A stretch of 64,000 bases of DNA from Amphiplicatus metriothermophilus (GTDB lineage Bacteria > Pseudomonadota > Alphaproteobacteria > Caulobacterales > Parvularculaceae), in assembly GCF_900199215.1 (NCBI RefSeq), contig NZ_FZQA01000002.1, positions 385,501 through 449,500 of the forward strand, read 5' to 3'. Made by a program: the position numbers and the translations under genes. Numbering within the stretch: the first letter of the stretch is position 1; every line of letters starts with the position of its first letter. Shown piece by piece: positions 52,168 through 60,739 of the stretch. The notes below the pieces were generated by a model that was not told where the DNA came from, did not search any database, and saw only the letters and a program-made list of their open reading frames with translations.

Positions 52168-52896
52168 TCACGCCGACAATTCGAACCACCGCGCAAGCGC
52201 CATGAAATCAGCTTCGAGCCGCGCCTCGCGCGCGGCGGCTTCGGCGTCCGCGCCCCAGCGCTCGGCCTGAAAGCGCTCGTCGAGGCGCGCGGCGACGAAA
52301 ATGTCCGCGGCCGGGAACGCCCGATGCGCGAGCGCCAGCCCCAGCACCGCCGAGCCGGCGATCTCGGTCGCCGGCCGAGCGGCGGCGAGTCGCCAGGGAT
52401 CGAGACGCGCGACGGCGCGTTCGACGGCGGCCAGGGTTTCGGCCGACTGCGCGACGGCCACGACGCCTTCGGTGACGGCGAAGCGGGCGCCCAGCGCTTC
52501 CCGGGCCCAATCGAGATAGGGCGTCCAGACGCGCGCCTGGCGCTCGACGAGCGCGGCGGGCTCGCCGGCCCGATAGCAGAGAAGGTCCGTGCGCGCATAA
52601 TCGACGATCGCCGCCCGCCATGGCGCGCCGTCCCCGGCCTCGAGATCGAGCGCGGCGATCGCAAGACGGGTCAGCGGCATGGAAGCCAGATCGACGGCCT
52701 CGCCCTGCGCGCGCCATTCTGCGGCGACGGCCTCGGCGACGGGGCGCGCCGGCGGCGCAAGCATTCGCCCGCCTGGCGCTTTTGCCGGCCTGCCGTCCAG
52801 CAGGACGGGAAAGCGCCCGCCCTCCTCCGTGATCTCGACCGCATGGTAAAAGCGCTTCAGGCGCGCGGACTTCGCCGGGGCGAGCTCGACCATCAT
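52168..52896 (-). CDS. ATP12-family F1-ATPase assembly chaperone
   Basis: ATP12 homologues, characteristic of alphaproteobacteria and mitochondria, assist assembly of the F1 alpha subunit. The 242-residue protein has the family's N-terminal region RFYHAVEITEEGGRFPVLLD (about residues 15-34) with GRPAKAPGGRMLAPPARPVA, and YARTDLLCYRAGEP (about 110-123). The start at ATG 52896 overlaps the pseudouridine synthase stop by four bases. Confidence 0.9.
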   Translation of the reverse strand: MMVELAPAKSARLKRFYHAVEITEEGGRFPVLLDGRPAKAPGGRMLAPPARPVAEAVAAEWRAQGEAVDLASMPLTRLAIAALDLEAGDGAPWRAAIVDYARTDLLCYRAGEPAALVERQARVWTPYLDWAREALGARFAVTEGVVAVAQSAETLAAVERAVARLDPWRLAAARPATEIAGSAVLGLALAHRAFPAADIFVAARLDERFQAERWGADAEAAAREARLEADFMALARWFELSA

Positions 52897-53891
52897 GCGA
52901 TCTCCGGCCAGCCGACTTCGGCGTTCTCGTCGAAGCCGAAGAAGCGCCACGTCTCCAACATGTGGCCCGAAAGCGGCGCTTTCAGCGTCATGCGCTTGCC
53001 TGTCGCCGGATGGGGAAAGCTCATCGCCCGACAGAACAGGTGCAGCCGGCCCGCCACGCCTTCAAGGCGCGCGGCCGGCCCGCCATATTTCCCGTCGCCG
53101 ACGATGGGCGTTCCCATCGCCGCGCAATGGACGCGAAGCTGATGGGTGCGTCCGGTGCGCGGACGCAGCGCGAGGAAAGCCGCTTGGGGGCCGGCGTCGT
53201 CCATGGTCTGAAAATCCGTGACCGCCTTTTTCGCGTCCTCGCCCTCGGCAGGGACCACCCGCTCCTGGCCGCCCTCGCCGATTCGAACCATGCGCTTGGC
53301 GATCGGCAGATCGATCGTTCCCTCGCGCGGCCTGGGCTGGCCGGCGACCAGCGCCCAGTACGTTTTCTCGACCTCATGACGCTGAAAGGCGCCGCCGAGC
53401 CTGGCCGCCGCGGCGCGGGTTTTCGCCAGCAGCAGAAGGCCGCCGGTGTCCCGGTCGAGTCGGTGCACGAGACGCGGGCGCTCGCCCTTCTTTTCGAAAG
53501 CGGCGAGCATGGCGTCGATGTGACGACCGGTCTTCGCCCCGCCCTGAACCGCAAGACCGAAGGGCTTGCCCAGAGCCATCACGGCGTCGTCCTCGTAAAC
53601 GATCAGGGAGCGAATGAACGCCGCGTCCTCGGCGCGGACGGGTAGCGCCGGCTTTTTCGCCGTCGTCTCCTGCGCCGCCGCGGCGAGCGGCGGGACGCGG
53701 ATGGTCTCGCCCGCTTCGAGTCGGCGGCCGGCCTTGACCCGCCCGCCGTCGACGCGGATCTGGCCGGTGCGCAGGAGCTTTTCGAGCGCGCCGTGGCGCA
53801 GCGCCGGATAATGGGCGCGGAACCAGCGGTCCAGCCGCATTCCGGCCTCCTCCGCCGTCACCGTCGCCATGCTCACGCTGCTCTTGCTCAT
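52893..53891 (-). CDS. RluC/RluD-type pseudouridine synthase
   Basis: It isomerises uridine to pseudouridine in 23S rRNA. It has an N-terminal S4-like RNA-binding domain (MRLDRWFRAHYPALRHGALE) and the catalytic motif LVHRLDRDTGGLLLLAKTRA, with the catalytic Asp. The C-terminal RTGRTHQLRVHCAAMGTPIV is the usual substrate-binding motif. I preferred ATG 53891 (AAGGA upstream); ATG 53912 is possible. Exact target uridines cannot be assigned. Confidence 0.9.
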   Translation of the reverse strand: MSKSSVSMATVTAEEAGMRLDRWFRAHYPALRHGALEKLLRTGQIRVDGGRVKAGRRLEAGETIRVPPLAAAAQETTAKKPALPVRAEDAAFIRSLIVYEDDAVMALGKPFGLAVQGGAKTGRHIDAMLAAFEKKGERPRLVHRLDRDTGGLLLLAKTRAAAARLGGAFQRHEVEKTYWALVAGQPRPREGTIDLPIAKRMVRIGEGGQERVVPAEGEDAKKAVTDFQTMDDAGPQAAFLALRPRTGRTHQLRVHCAAMGTPIVGDGKYGGPAARLEGVAGRLHLFCRAMSFPHPATGKRMTLKAPLSGHMLETWRFFGFDENAEVGWPEIA

Positions 53892-54064
53892 CACATTCTT
53901 TTCCTTGCGCATCGTTCTTCGCGGCCGCTTTTAACGCGCCAGCCGCCCTGCGCGCCAGAGCGCCGGTCCCCCGGCCATTCGCCGCACGGGCCCGCGGGGT
54001 GATCGCGGCGGCGGATCATGCTAGGCCGGCGCCCTGGAGGAACGGCAAAGCGGCGGGAGCCGGC

Positions 54065-54469
54065 ATGAGCTGGCAGGTCTTTCTGTGGGTCGCGTTCGGC
54101 GGCGCGCTCGGCAGCGGCGCGCGCTATCTGTGCTCGGGACTCGTCGCGAGCCTTGCCGGACCGACCTTTCCGTGGGGCACCATCGCGGTCAACGTGCTGG
54201 GCTCTTTCCTTATCGGTTTTTTCAACACCTTGAGCGGGCCGGACGGGCGGCTTCTTATTGGAACGGAAGCGCGCCAGTTCGTCATGCTGGGCCTCCTCGG
54301 CGGCTATACGACCTTTTCCTCCTTCAGCCTGCAGACGCTCAATCTTATACGCGAGGGCGAATGGGGGCCGGCCGCGGGCAATGTGATTCTTTCCGTCGCG
54401 TTGTGTCTGGGCGCCGTCTGGCTCGGCCATGTCGCGGCCGCGGCGTTCAACCAGCTTAAGGGAGGCTAG
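54065..54469 (+). CDS. crcB: Fluoride exporter CrcB/Fluc
   Basis: CrcB is a dimeric fluoride channel that protects cytoplasmic enzymes. The 134-residue form starting at ATG 54065 (MSWQVFLWVAFGGALGSGAR) has four membrane segments and the hallmark WGTIAVNVLGSFLIGFF (conserved Asn) and LGLLGGYTTFSSFSLQTLNL (pore-lining TTFS). It is followed by a DUF190 gene 2 nt downstream. I looked for the fluoride riboswitch upstream and did not find its consensus. Confidence 0.92.
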   Translation: MSWQVFLWVAFGGALGSGARYLCSGLVASLAGPTFPWGTIAVNVLGSFLIGFFNTLSGPDGRLLIGTEARQFVMLGLLGGYTTFSSFSLQTLNLIREGEWGPAAGNVILSVALCLGAVWLGHVAAAAFNQLKGG

Positions 54470-54471
54470 AA

Positions 54472-54825
54472 GTGCAAATCCCGCGTGACGCGCTGTTGCT
54501 GCGCGTGTTCATCGGCGAGAGCGACCGGCATGACGGCAGTCCGCTTTACGAGGCGATCGTGCTGAAGGCCCGCGAGAGCCATCTCGCCGGCGCGACGGTG
54601 CTGCGCGCGCCCATGGGTTACGGGCGGTCGAGCCGTCTGCATACGACCAAAATCCTGCGCCTGTCCGAGGACCTGCCCATCGTCATAGAGATCGTCGACA
54701 GCAAGGAGAAGATCGAGGCGTTTCTGCCCGTGCTCGACGCCATGATGGGCAGCGGCCTCGTCACCCTGGAAAAAGTGCAGGTGCTGCGTTACGGCGACGG
54801 CGAGGCTACGGCGTCTCCTTCATAA
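54472..54825 (+). CDS. DUF190 protein, fluoride-associated partner of CrcB
   Basis: A 117-residue DUF190 protein starting with GTG, whose features include RVFIGESDRHDGSPLYEAIV (about residues 11-30) and HLAGATVLRAPMGYGRSS (about 38-55). DUF190 genes are often next to crcB, but their function is not established. Its 3' end overlaps the convergent sterol-desaturase-like gene by 20 nt. Confidence 0.88.
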   Translation: MQIPRDALLLRVFIGESDRHDGSPLYEAIVLKARESHLAGATVLRAPMGYGRSSRLHTTKILRLSEDLPIVIEIVDSKEKIEAFLPVLDAMMGSGLVTLEKVQVLRYGDGEATASPS

Positions 54826-55570
54826 AGGGCGCGAGCAGGAGCGGCAATAAGGGCCGGTCTTCAGCGCCTTCGACGCCGATTTTCATCTCTCTCGTCCGCC
54901 GTGTCGGGCTGCGGGTGCCGAACAGCGGGTCCCACAGGCTGAACACGCCGGCGTAGTTCGAATTGGTGTCGCGGCGGGTCGCGTGATGATGCACCCAGTG
55001 GATCGAGGGCGTCACGACGATCCGAGACAGGACGGATTCGAGCGCCGGCGGCAGCCTTACGTTCGAATGGTGGAAGATCGACGCCGCGAGCAGCGCCGTC
55101 TCGAAGACGACCACATGGGCGAAAGGAATCGCCAGAAGGACGACGGGCGCCATGCGCAGCGCGGCGGACAGGGCGACTTCTCCGACATGGAAGCGCACCG
55201 CCGTCGTCGTATCGAGATGCTCGTCGAGGTGATGCGGCATGTGCAATCGCCGCATCAACGGGATTTCGTGATAGGCGCGATGGACCCAGTAGGCCCACAG
55301 ATCGAGGATCACGATATCGACGGCGAGCGCGGGAAGGCCGGACCAGTCTTCAGGCCGCGTCCATAAGGGATGGGCGCTTGCAAAGGCCGTCAGCGGCAGG
55401 ACGATCAGCGGCGAGACGAGGATCATCATGAGCCACAGAACGCCGTTGACCGCCAGCCGACGGCGATTCCTCGGCGGCGGCGCCGCGGCGGCCATCCGTT
55501 CCAGAACGAAAAACAACGCGAACCATCCCGCGACGAACCAGATTTTGAAAGCGAGGACGGTTTCGATCAT
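54806..55570 (-). CDS. Fatty acid hydroxylase/sterol desaturase family membrane protein
   Basis: A 254-residue membrane di-iron enzyme. Conserved histidine clusters are HRAYHE, HMPHH, HHSNVR and HWVHHH, spread through about four membrane segments, which would hold the metal. The substrate is unknown; bacterial members hydroxylate or desaturate lipids or hopanoid/carotenoid-like molecules. It overlaps the GNAT gene stop by four bases. Confidence 0.85.
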   Translation of the reverse strand: MIETVLAFKIWFVAGWFALFFVLERMAAAAPPPRNRRRLAVNGVLWLMMILVSPLIVLPLTAFASAHPLWTRPEDWSGLPALAVDIVILDLWAYWVHRAYHEIPLMRRLHMPHHLDEHLDTTTAVRFHVGEVALSAALRMAPVVLLAIPFAHVVVFETALLAASIFHHSNVRLPPALESVLSRIVVTPSIHWVHHHATRRDTNSNYAGVFSLWDPLFGTRSPTRRTREMKIGVEGAEDRPLLPLLLAPFMKETP

Positions 55571-56007
55571 CCCGCGCCCGCCCCATCGTCGAAGCGCTTC
55601 CAGTCCGCGCGCTCGAAACAGGCCGGATGGCGGACCATGCCGATGCGCTCGTAGAAACCTTCCGCTTTCGGCGCGGACAATAGGAAGAAATGAGCGTAAG
55701 GCCCCGCCGCGCGGGCGCTTTCCTCGATCAGGCGTCGGCCGACGCCTTCGCCCTGCCGGCTCTCGTCGACCGCCAGGTCGGAGCAGTAACAGCAGAAGGC
55801 GAAATCGGTGAGGCAGCGGCTGACCCCGACGAGGCAGCCCTCGCAGTCGCGCACCGTCACGATCAGGTTCGCGTTGCGCAGCATCGTCTCGATGCGGGCG
55901 CGCTCCTTCGCCAGCCGCCGCTCGGCGAGAGTCGAGCGAATGAGCACATCGACGAACTCATCCGTGTCGAGATCGTTCTCGATGGCGTAGACTAGCGTTC
56001 CGCTCAT
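55567..56007 (-). CDS. GNAT-family N-acetyltransferase
   Basis: A 146-residue GNAT-fold protein starting at ATG 56007 (MSGTLVYAIENDLDTDEFVD) with the acetyl-CoA binding loop as DLAVDESRQGEGVGRRLIEE (about residues 76-95, R/Q-x-x-G-x-G/A pattern) and a C-terminal FYERIGMVRHPACFERADWK. Substrate unknown. It overlaps rarA at its 5' end by four bases and the sterol-desaturase-like gene at its 3' end. Confidence 0.85.
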   Translation of the reverse strand: MSGTLVYAIENDLDTDEFVDVLIRSTLAERRLAKERARIETMLRNANLIVTVRDCEGCLVGVSRCLTDFAFCCYCSDLAVDESRQGEGVGRRLIEESARAAGPYAHFFLLSAPKAEGFYERIGMVRHPACFERADWKRFDDGAGAG

Positions 56008-57314
56008 TTCTTCTCCCGCCCGGCGCGCCGCGCCGTCCAATAATCGAGGCGCTTGCGGATTTCCTTTTCGAAGCCATAGGGCGTCGGCTTGTAATAAGCA
56101 TGGCGCGCCATGCCGGGCGGGAAGTAATCAAGCCCAGCGAAGGCGCCTTCCGCATCATGATCGTATTCGTAACCTTCCGCATAGCCGAGCTGCTTCATCA
56201 GTTTGGTGGGCGCGTTCATCGCGTGAGGCGGCGGGGCGAGAGAGCCGGACTCTTTCGCTGCGCGGCTCGCCGCTGCGAAAGCGCGATAGACCGCGTTCGA
56301 CTTCGGCGCCGTCGCGAGATGGACGACCGCCTGAGCAAGCGCAAGCTCGCCTTCGGGCGAGCCGAGGAAGTCATAGGCGTCCTTGGCGGCGAGGCAGATC
56401 TGAAGCGCCGTCGGGTCGGCCATGCCGATGTCTTCAGACGCCATGCGCACGAGCCGGCGCGCGATATAGAGCGGATCTTCGCCGCCGGCGAGCATCCGCG
56501 CCAGCCAGTAAAGCGCGGCGTCGACGTCCGATCCGCGCACGGATTTGTGCAGCGCGCTGATTAGGTTGTAATGTGCTTCCTGGCCCTTGTCGTAGAGCGG
56601 CGCGCGGCGCTGGACGATGCGCGCGAGTTCTTCCGGTCCTACGGGCTCGCGGCCTTCGGGCTCCAGAAACACGTCCTCGGCGAGGTTGAGCGCGAAGCGC
56701 CCGTCGCCGTCGGCCATGGCGACGAGCGTCGCACGCGCTTCGGGCGTGAGCGGCAGAGGGCGCCCTTCGGCCTTCTCCGCGCGCGCGAGGAGCGTCTCCA
56801 GCGCCGCCTCGTCGAGTCGCTTGAGCACCAGCACCTGCGCGCGCGACAGGAGCGCCGGATTGAGCTCGAAAGAGGGATTCTCCGTGGTCGCCCCGACAAG
56901 GGTGATGAGGCCGGATTCCACATTGGGAAGAAAGCCGTCCTGTTGGGCGCGGTTGAAGCGGTGAATCTCGTCGACGAAGAGAAGCGTTCCCATGCCCGCG
57001 CGCCGGCGCGCCTCGGCGCGATCGAATACCTTGCGCAGGTCTGCGACGCCGGAGAAGACCGCCGAAATCTGCTCGAATTCGAGCTTCGACTCGCGCGCGA
57101 TGAGCCGCGCTATGGTCGTTTTCCCCGTGCCGGGCGGACCCCAGAGAATGATCGAGGACAGCCGTCCGGCCTTCAGCATCCGACGGATCGGCGCGCCCTC
57201 GGCGATGAGATGGTCCTGTCCGACCACCTCGTCGAGAGACTGCGGGCGCAGCCGGTCCGCGAGCGGGCGCGGCGCGTCCTTGTCAAGGCCGGCGGCGTGG
57301 AAAAGATCGCTCAC
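56004..57314 (-). CDS. rarA: Replication-associated AAA+ ATPase RarA (MgsA)
   Basis: RarA is a clamp-loader-like ATPase acting at stalled replication forks. The 436-residue protein has LRPQSLDEVVGQDHLI at about residue 23, Walker A GPPGTGKTTIARL, Walker B LLFVDEIHRFNRAQQDGF (about 112-129), the sensor region LVGATTENPSFELNPALLSR and a C-terminal MgsA domain (NAPTKLMKQLGYAEGYEYDH). It begins 4 nt after degP. Confidence 0.96.
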   Translation of the reverse strand: MSDLFHAAGLDKDAPRPLADRLRPQSLDEVVGQDHLIAEGAPIRRMLKAGRLSSIILWGPPGTGKTTIARLIARESKLEFEQISAVFSGVADLRKVFDRAEARRRAGMGTLLFVDEIHRFNRAQQDGFLPNVESGLITLVGATTENPSFELNPALLSRAQVLVLKRLDEAALETLLARAEKAEGRPLPLTPEARATLVAMADGDGRFALNLAEDVFLEPEGREPVGPEELARIVQRRAPLYDKGQEAHYNLISALHKSVRGSDVDAALYWLARMLAGGEDPLYIARRLVRMASEDIGMADPTALQICLAAKDAYDFLGSPEGELALAQAVVHLATAPKSNAVYRAFAAASRAAKESGSLAPPPHAMNAPTKLMKQLGYAEGYEYDHDAEGAFAGLDYFPPGMARHAYYKPTPYGFEKEIRKRLDYWTARRAGREKK

Positions 57315-57318
57315 CCGC

Positions 57319-58767
57319 TCATCGTCCTACCGTCCACGTCACGATGCGCCGGCCGGTGTCGACCTCGATGTCCCAGCGGCGCGCCGGACGGTTGATCTCG
57401 CGTTCCAGTTCGGCCGAGGTGCGCACTTTTCTGCCGTTCACGGACAGAATGCGATAACCGCGCCTCAGACCCCGCCGCGCCGCGAAGGAGCGCGGATTCA
57501 CTTCCGCCACCACGACGCCGGCGCGGAACGGATCGAGCCCGACCTCTTCGTTGAAGCGCGGCGAGAGATTGTCCACCGTCACGCCGTCGAGCGGATGCGG
57601 CCCCGCCAGGGTTCGCGGATCGCGCGCCGGCTCGTCAGGGGGCAGCGCCAGCGCGACCCGGGCCGTGCGCTCCCTGCCGTCCCGCCGATAGACGACCGTC
57701 GCCGTCTCGCCGTCGCTGCGCACGCCGACGCGGTAGCGCAGGGTCGCCGCGTCATAGACCGGCTCGCCGTCGATCTCGGTGACCACGTCGCCGACCTTGA
57801 GGCCCGCCCGATCGGCCGGCCCGCCCGGCCAGATCTCGGTGATGATCGCGCCGGCCGGCCGGTCCAGCCCGATGGCGCGCGCGATGTCGGCGGTCACCGT
57901 GTCCGCAGCGGCGCCGAGCCAGGGGCGCACCAGCTCGCCTCCGGTCACGGCCGAGCGGATCACCTGCTGCACGAGCGCGGAGGGAATCGCGAAGCCGATG
58001 CCGTGCGAGCCCCCGGTGCGCGAATAGATCGCCGTATTGACGCCGACCAGACGGCCGTTGACGTCGACGAGCGCGCCGCCGGAATTGCCCGGATTGATCG
58101 CCGCGTCGGTCTGGATGAAGAACTGATAGTCGGTGATCGACACCCCGGTGCGCGCCAGCGCCGAGATGATGCCGCTCGTCACGGTCTGGCCGACGCCGAA
58201 AGGATTGCCGATCGCCAGCACGATGTCGCCGACCTCCACGGCGTCGGAATTGGCGAATTCGAGAAAGGGCAGCGGCTCGCCCGCCTCGATCTTCAGCACG
58301 GCGAGATCGGTTTTGGAATCGGCGAGCAGCACTTGCGCCTCGAACTCGCGCCGGTCGGCGAGCACGACCTTGATCTCGGTCATGTTCTCGATGACGTGGT
58401 TGTTGGTGACGATGACCCCGTCCGGACTGACGATCACGCCCGAGCCGAGGGAGGTCTGCTCGCGCGGGCCCATGCCGAAGAAGCGGTCGAAAAAGGGGTC
58501 GCCCGTCGAGCGATTGACCACGCGCCGCGTGTAGATGTTGACGACCGCCGGCGCGGCGCGCTCGACCACCGGCGCGAAAGAAAGATGCATCTCCGCCATC
58601 GACCGCGGCGCGACGCGCGGCGCGCTTTCGATGGTTTCCCCTTCAAGAGCGGGATCGGGCGCGTCCTGGGCCGCAGCGGCCACGGCGGCGGCGGTCTCGC
58701 CGGACTCGGCGCAGGCCGCGCTGGAAAACGCCAAAAGACCGATCACTCCCCAAAATAGAAGACGCAT
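57319..58767 (-). CDS. Periplasmic Do-family serine protease (DegP/DegQ)
   Basis: A trypsin-like periplasmic quality-control protease. The 482-residue protein has a signal peptide (cleavage near SAACAES), the catalytic triad in VTNNHVIENM (His), LADSKTDLAVLKI (Asp) and TDAAINPGNSGGALVD (Ser), and two PDZ domains (starting around residues 285 and 390; GPADRAGLKVGDVVTEIDGE and SFAARRGLRRGYRILSVNGR). The second PDZ is the C-terminal end. It forms a unit with rarA 4 nt downstream. Confidence 0.94.
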   Translation of the reverse strand: MRLLFWGVIGLLAFSSAACAESGETAAAVAAAAQDAPDPALEGETIESAPRVAPRSMAEMHLSFAPVVERAAPAVVNIYTRRVVNRSTGDPFFDRFFGMGPREQTSLGSGVIVSPDGVIVTNNHVIENMTEIKVVLADRREFEAQVLLADSKTDLAVLKIEAGEPLPFLEFANSDAVEVGDIVLAIGNPFGVGQTVTSGIISALARTGVSITDYQFFIQTDAAINPGNSGGALVDVNGRLVGVNTAIYSRTGGSHGIGFAIPSALVQQVIRSAVTGGELVRPWLGAAADTVTADIARAIGLDRPAGAIITEIWPGGPADRAGLKVGDVVTEIDGEPVYDAATLRYRVGVRSDGETATVVYRRDGRERTARVALALPPDEPARDPRTLAGPHPLDGVTVDNLSPRFNEEVGLDPFRAGVVVAEVNPRSFAARRGLRRGYRILSVNGRKVRTSAELEREINRPARRWDIEVDTGRRIVTWTVGR

Positions 58768-59063
58768 GGATCAGACCCCTGTTTCGCCTGTCGCGGCCAA
58801 CGCCCGCGTCCTTATAGCAGAGGCGCTGAAGCGCGGCAGTCACCACAATATGGTGGCGGGATCGGGACGGGAAAGGGTGCGGAAACCCTTGCCGCCCGCG
58901 AGCCGCCTTCTCCACCCAACGGCGCGTTCAAGCGTTCGCAAGCCCGGCTGCAAGCGCCGCGAGGGAGCGCGCCGCCAGTCCGCGGCGCGCATGCGTGATC
59001 CGGTCGGGAAAGCCGTGACGCGCGGCATGTTCGCGCGGGATCTCGGTCCAGCCGCTTGCGGAC
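58768..59063. other. Intergenic region upstream of the Do-family protease
   Basis: About 300 nt without a gene. A minus-strand -10-like TATAAG (58811-58816) lies 44 nt before the protease start, without a good -35, and a short dyad CACCACAATATGGTG lies at about 58841-58855. I found no heat-shock promoter or other clear signal. Confidence 0.4.
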
Positions 59064-60389
59064 TCACCGCGCCACCACGTCGCGCGAGGCTTTGGTCAGG
59101 CGTTCGCAGCCCCTTTCGGTCACGACGACCGTGTCGGACAGGAAGTAATCGCCCTTCGCGGTGCGCAGAAGCCACGACATCAGGTGGAAAACCATGCCGG
59201 CGCGAAGCTCCATCTTCGAGCCGGCGCGCAGGCCGAGCGGCACCCCGCCCCCGCTCCAGCTCGGCGGGAACCCGATGCCGACCGCATAGCCGCAGTGATG
59301 GCGGCGATAACCCTCCAGGCCCGAACGGTCGACCACGCCCTGCCAGGCGGCGTAGACGTCTTCGGCCGCGACGCCGGGACGGATCCTGTCGGCGGCGGCC
59401 TCGATCGCCTCTTCGCAGACGCGCTGCATCTCGTAGGCGCGCCTGGGCGCCGATCCGATGAAGACGAGCCGGCCCGCCGGAGCGTGATAGCGCTCCACGC
59501 AGCCGCTCATTTCCAGGAAGAGAATGTCCTTCCTCTCCAGGCGTTGATCCTCCCACGAACCATGTTCATGATCCAGCGTGTGGGCGGCGCGCACCAGCGG
59601 CACGAAGCCCGGATAGGTGCCGCCGCGATGAAACATGGTCTGGTATATCGCGGCCATGATGTCCGGCTGCGGCACGCCGGGGCCCGCCGCGGCGACGCCC
59701 GACAGGATCATCGAGTCGGTGATGACGGCGGCCTTGCGCGTATAGGCGAGCTCCGCCGGCGACTGGATGAGACGCACGTCGGTGACGAGATTCGAGGCCG
59801 CCTCGAAGCGCGCGTTCGGCAGCGCCTCGATGATCGCCTGGCCGATGCCGTAGGGAAACAGGGAGCTGCTCGCCTCGATGCCCAGTCGGGCCTTTTCAAG
59901 CCCGCTTTCCACGATGGCCTCGACGGTCGCCTTCGCGGGTCCTTCGTAGACCGCCGCCCCGCCCGGCCCTGCACGCGTCGGCACGCCAAGGCTGGTCGAC
60001 CAGGGCCGCACGCCGCCGCCCGCCTCGTCGAGACGCGGCCCGTCCTCGCCGTTGGCCGAAGGCGGCAGCGGCGCGACCCCGTCGGAATATTTCACATGCC
60101 GCACGTCCGGCACCTTGTCGCGGATGATCGCCTGCTCCATGGCGCGGGTGATGAGCGACGGCTCGCCTTCGAGCGGCACGAGGAGAAGCTGATAGGCGAA
60201 ATAGCCGAGATAGCTGAGGCCGGTAAGGTAGCAGATGTTCTCCGGGCTCGAGACCAGCATGCCGTCGAGGCCGCGTTCCGCGATCGCCTTGCGCACGCGC
60301 TCGAGCCGGGCGGCGTACTCCTCCTTCGGAAACGCCCGCAGTCGTCCTTTCATTTTTTTCTTCGCGTTCTTCGCCGCCGCTTCAGCCAT
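59064..60389 (-). CDS. M24-fold hydrolase, creatinase/ectoine-hydrolase-like
   Basis: A 441-residue protein with the creatinase N-domain (LERVRKAIAERGLDGMLVSS, SPENICYLTGLSYLGYFAYQ) and a pita-bread M24 C-domain (about residues 210-440). The metal-binding positions of M24 aminopeptidases are not conserved: the first DxG-type motif reads ILFLEMSGCVERYHAPAGR and the late Glu site reads GMVFHLMSW, whereas the active-site His region HHCGYAVGIGFPP is kept. This pattern resembles metal-independent creatinase and ectoine-hydrolase type enzymes more than prolidase. The substrate is unproven. It is divergent from an aldehyde dehydrogenase gene. Confidence 0.75.
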   Translation of the reverse strand: MAEAAAKNAKKKMKGRLRAFPKEEYAARLERVRKAIAERGLDGMLVSSPENICYLTGLSYLGYFAYQLLLVPLEGEPSLITRAMEQAIIRDKVPDVRHVKYSDGVAPLPPSANGEDGPRLDEAGGGVRPWSTSLGVPTRAGPGGAAVYEGPAKATVEAIVESGLEKARLGIEASSSLFPYGIGQAIIEALPNARFEAASNLVTDVRLIQSPAELAYTRKAAVITDSMILSGVAAAGPGVPQPDIMAAIYQTMFHRGGTYPGFVPLVRAAHTLDHEHGSWEDQRLERKDILFLEMSGCVERYHAPAGRLVFIGSAPRRAYEMQRVCEEAIEAAADRIRPGVAAEDVYAAWQGVVDRSGLEGYRRHHCGYAVGIGFPPSWSGGGVPLGLRAGSKMELRAGMVFHLMSWLLRTAKGDYFLSDTVVVTERGCERLTKASRDVVAR

Positions 60390-60422
60390 TCATGCGTCCT
60401 TTCTTCGGTCGGCCGTGTAAAA

Positions 60423-60450
60423 GTGATAAGCAATTTCAGTGAAAGCGCAA
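60423..60450 (-). promoter_or_regulatory. Possible promoter of the M24 gene
   Basis: Minus strand TTGCGC (60445-60450), 16 nt, TATCAC (60423-60428), 34 nt before the M24 ATG. The rest of the 350-nt divergent gap to the aldehyde dehydrogenase is AT-richer than average and has an isolated TTGACA at 60500-60505 on the plus strand, without a matching -10. Confidence 0.35.
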
Positions 60451-60739
60451 GCGCGGCCTTGCAAAACGGAAAGGCCGGCTGATGCTTCCTTATACGGAAT
60501 GTTGACACGCTCCTGGAAAGGATGCGATCCTGCTGTAATTGATGATATGAATATGTTCGCAGGCGAGCATTCGCTCTCATGCGATTCTTGCGATCGGCGC
60601 CGACTTTTCCGGTTCTGCATATAGTTTTTCCGTCATGCTCGGTCTGATCCGGGCGATAGTGAGCGCGACAGGTGCGGCGACGCGCCGATTTCGCCGACCG
60701 TCTGCGGGCCTGAAACCATGGAAAGGAGACTGGAGACTT

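Noticed and set aside
53913-54064. Fluoride riboswitch upstream of crcB
   Set aside because: I could not find the crcB motif consensus by eye in the 150 nt before the start. A covariance model search would be decisive.
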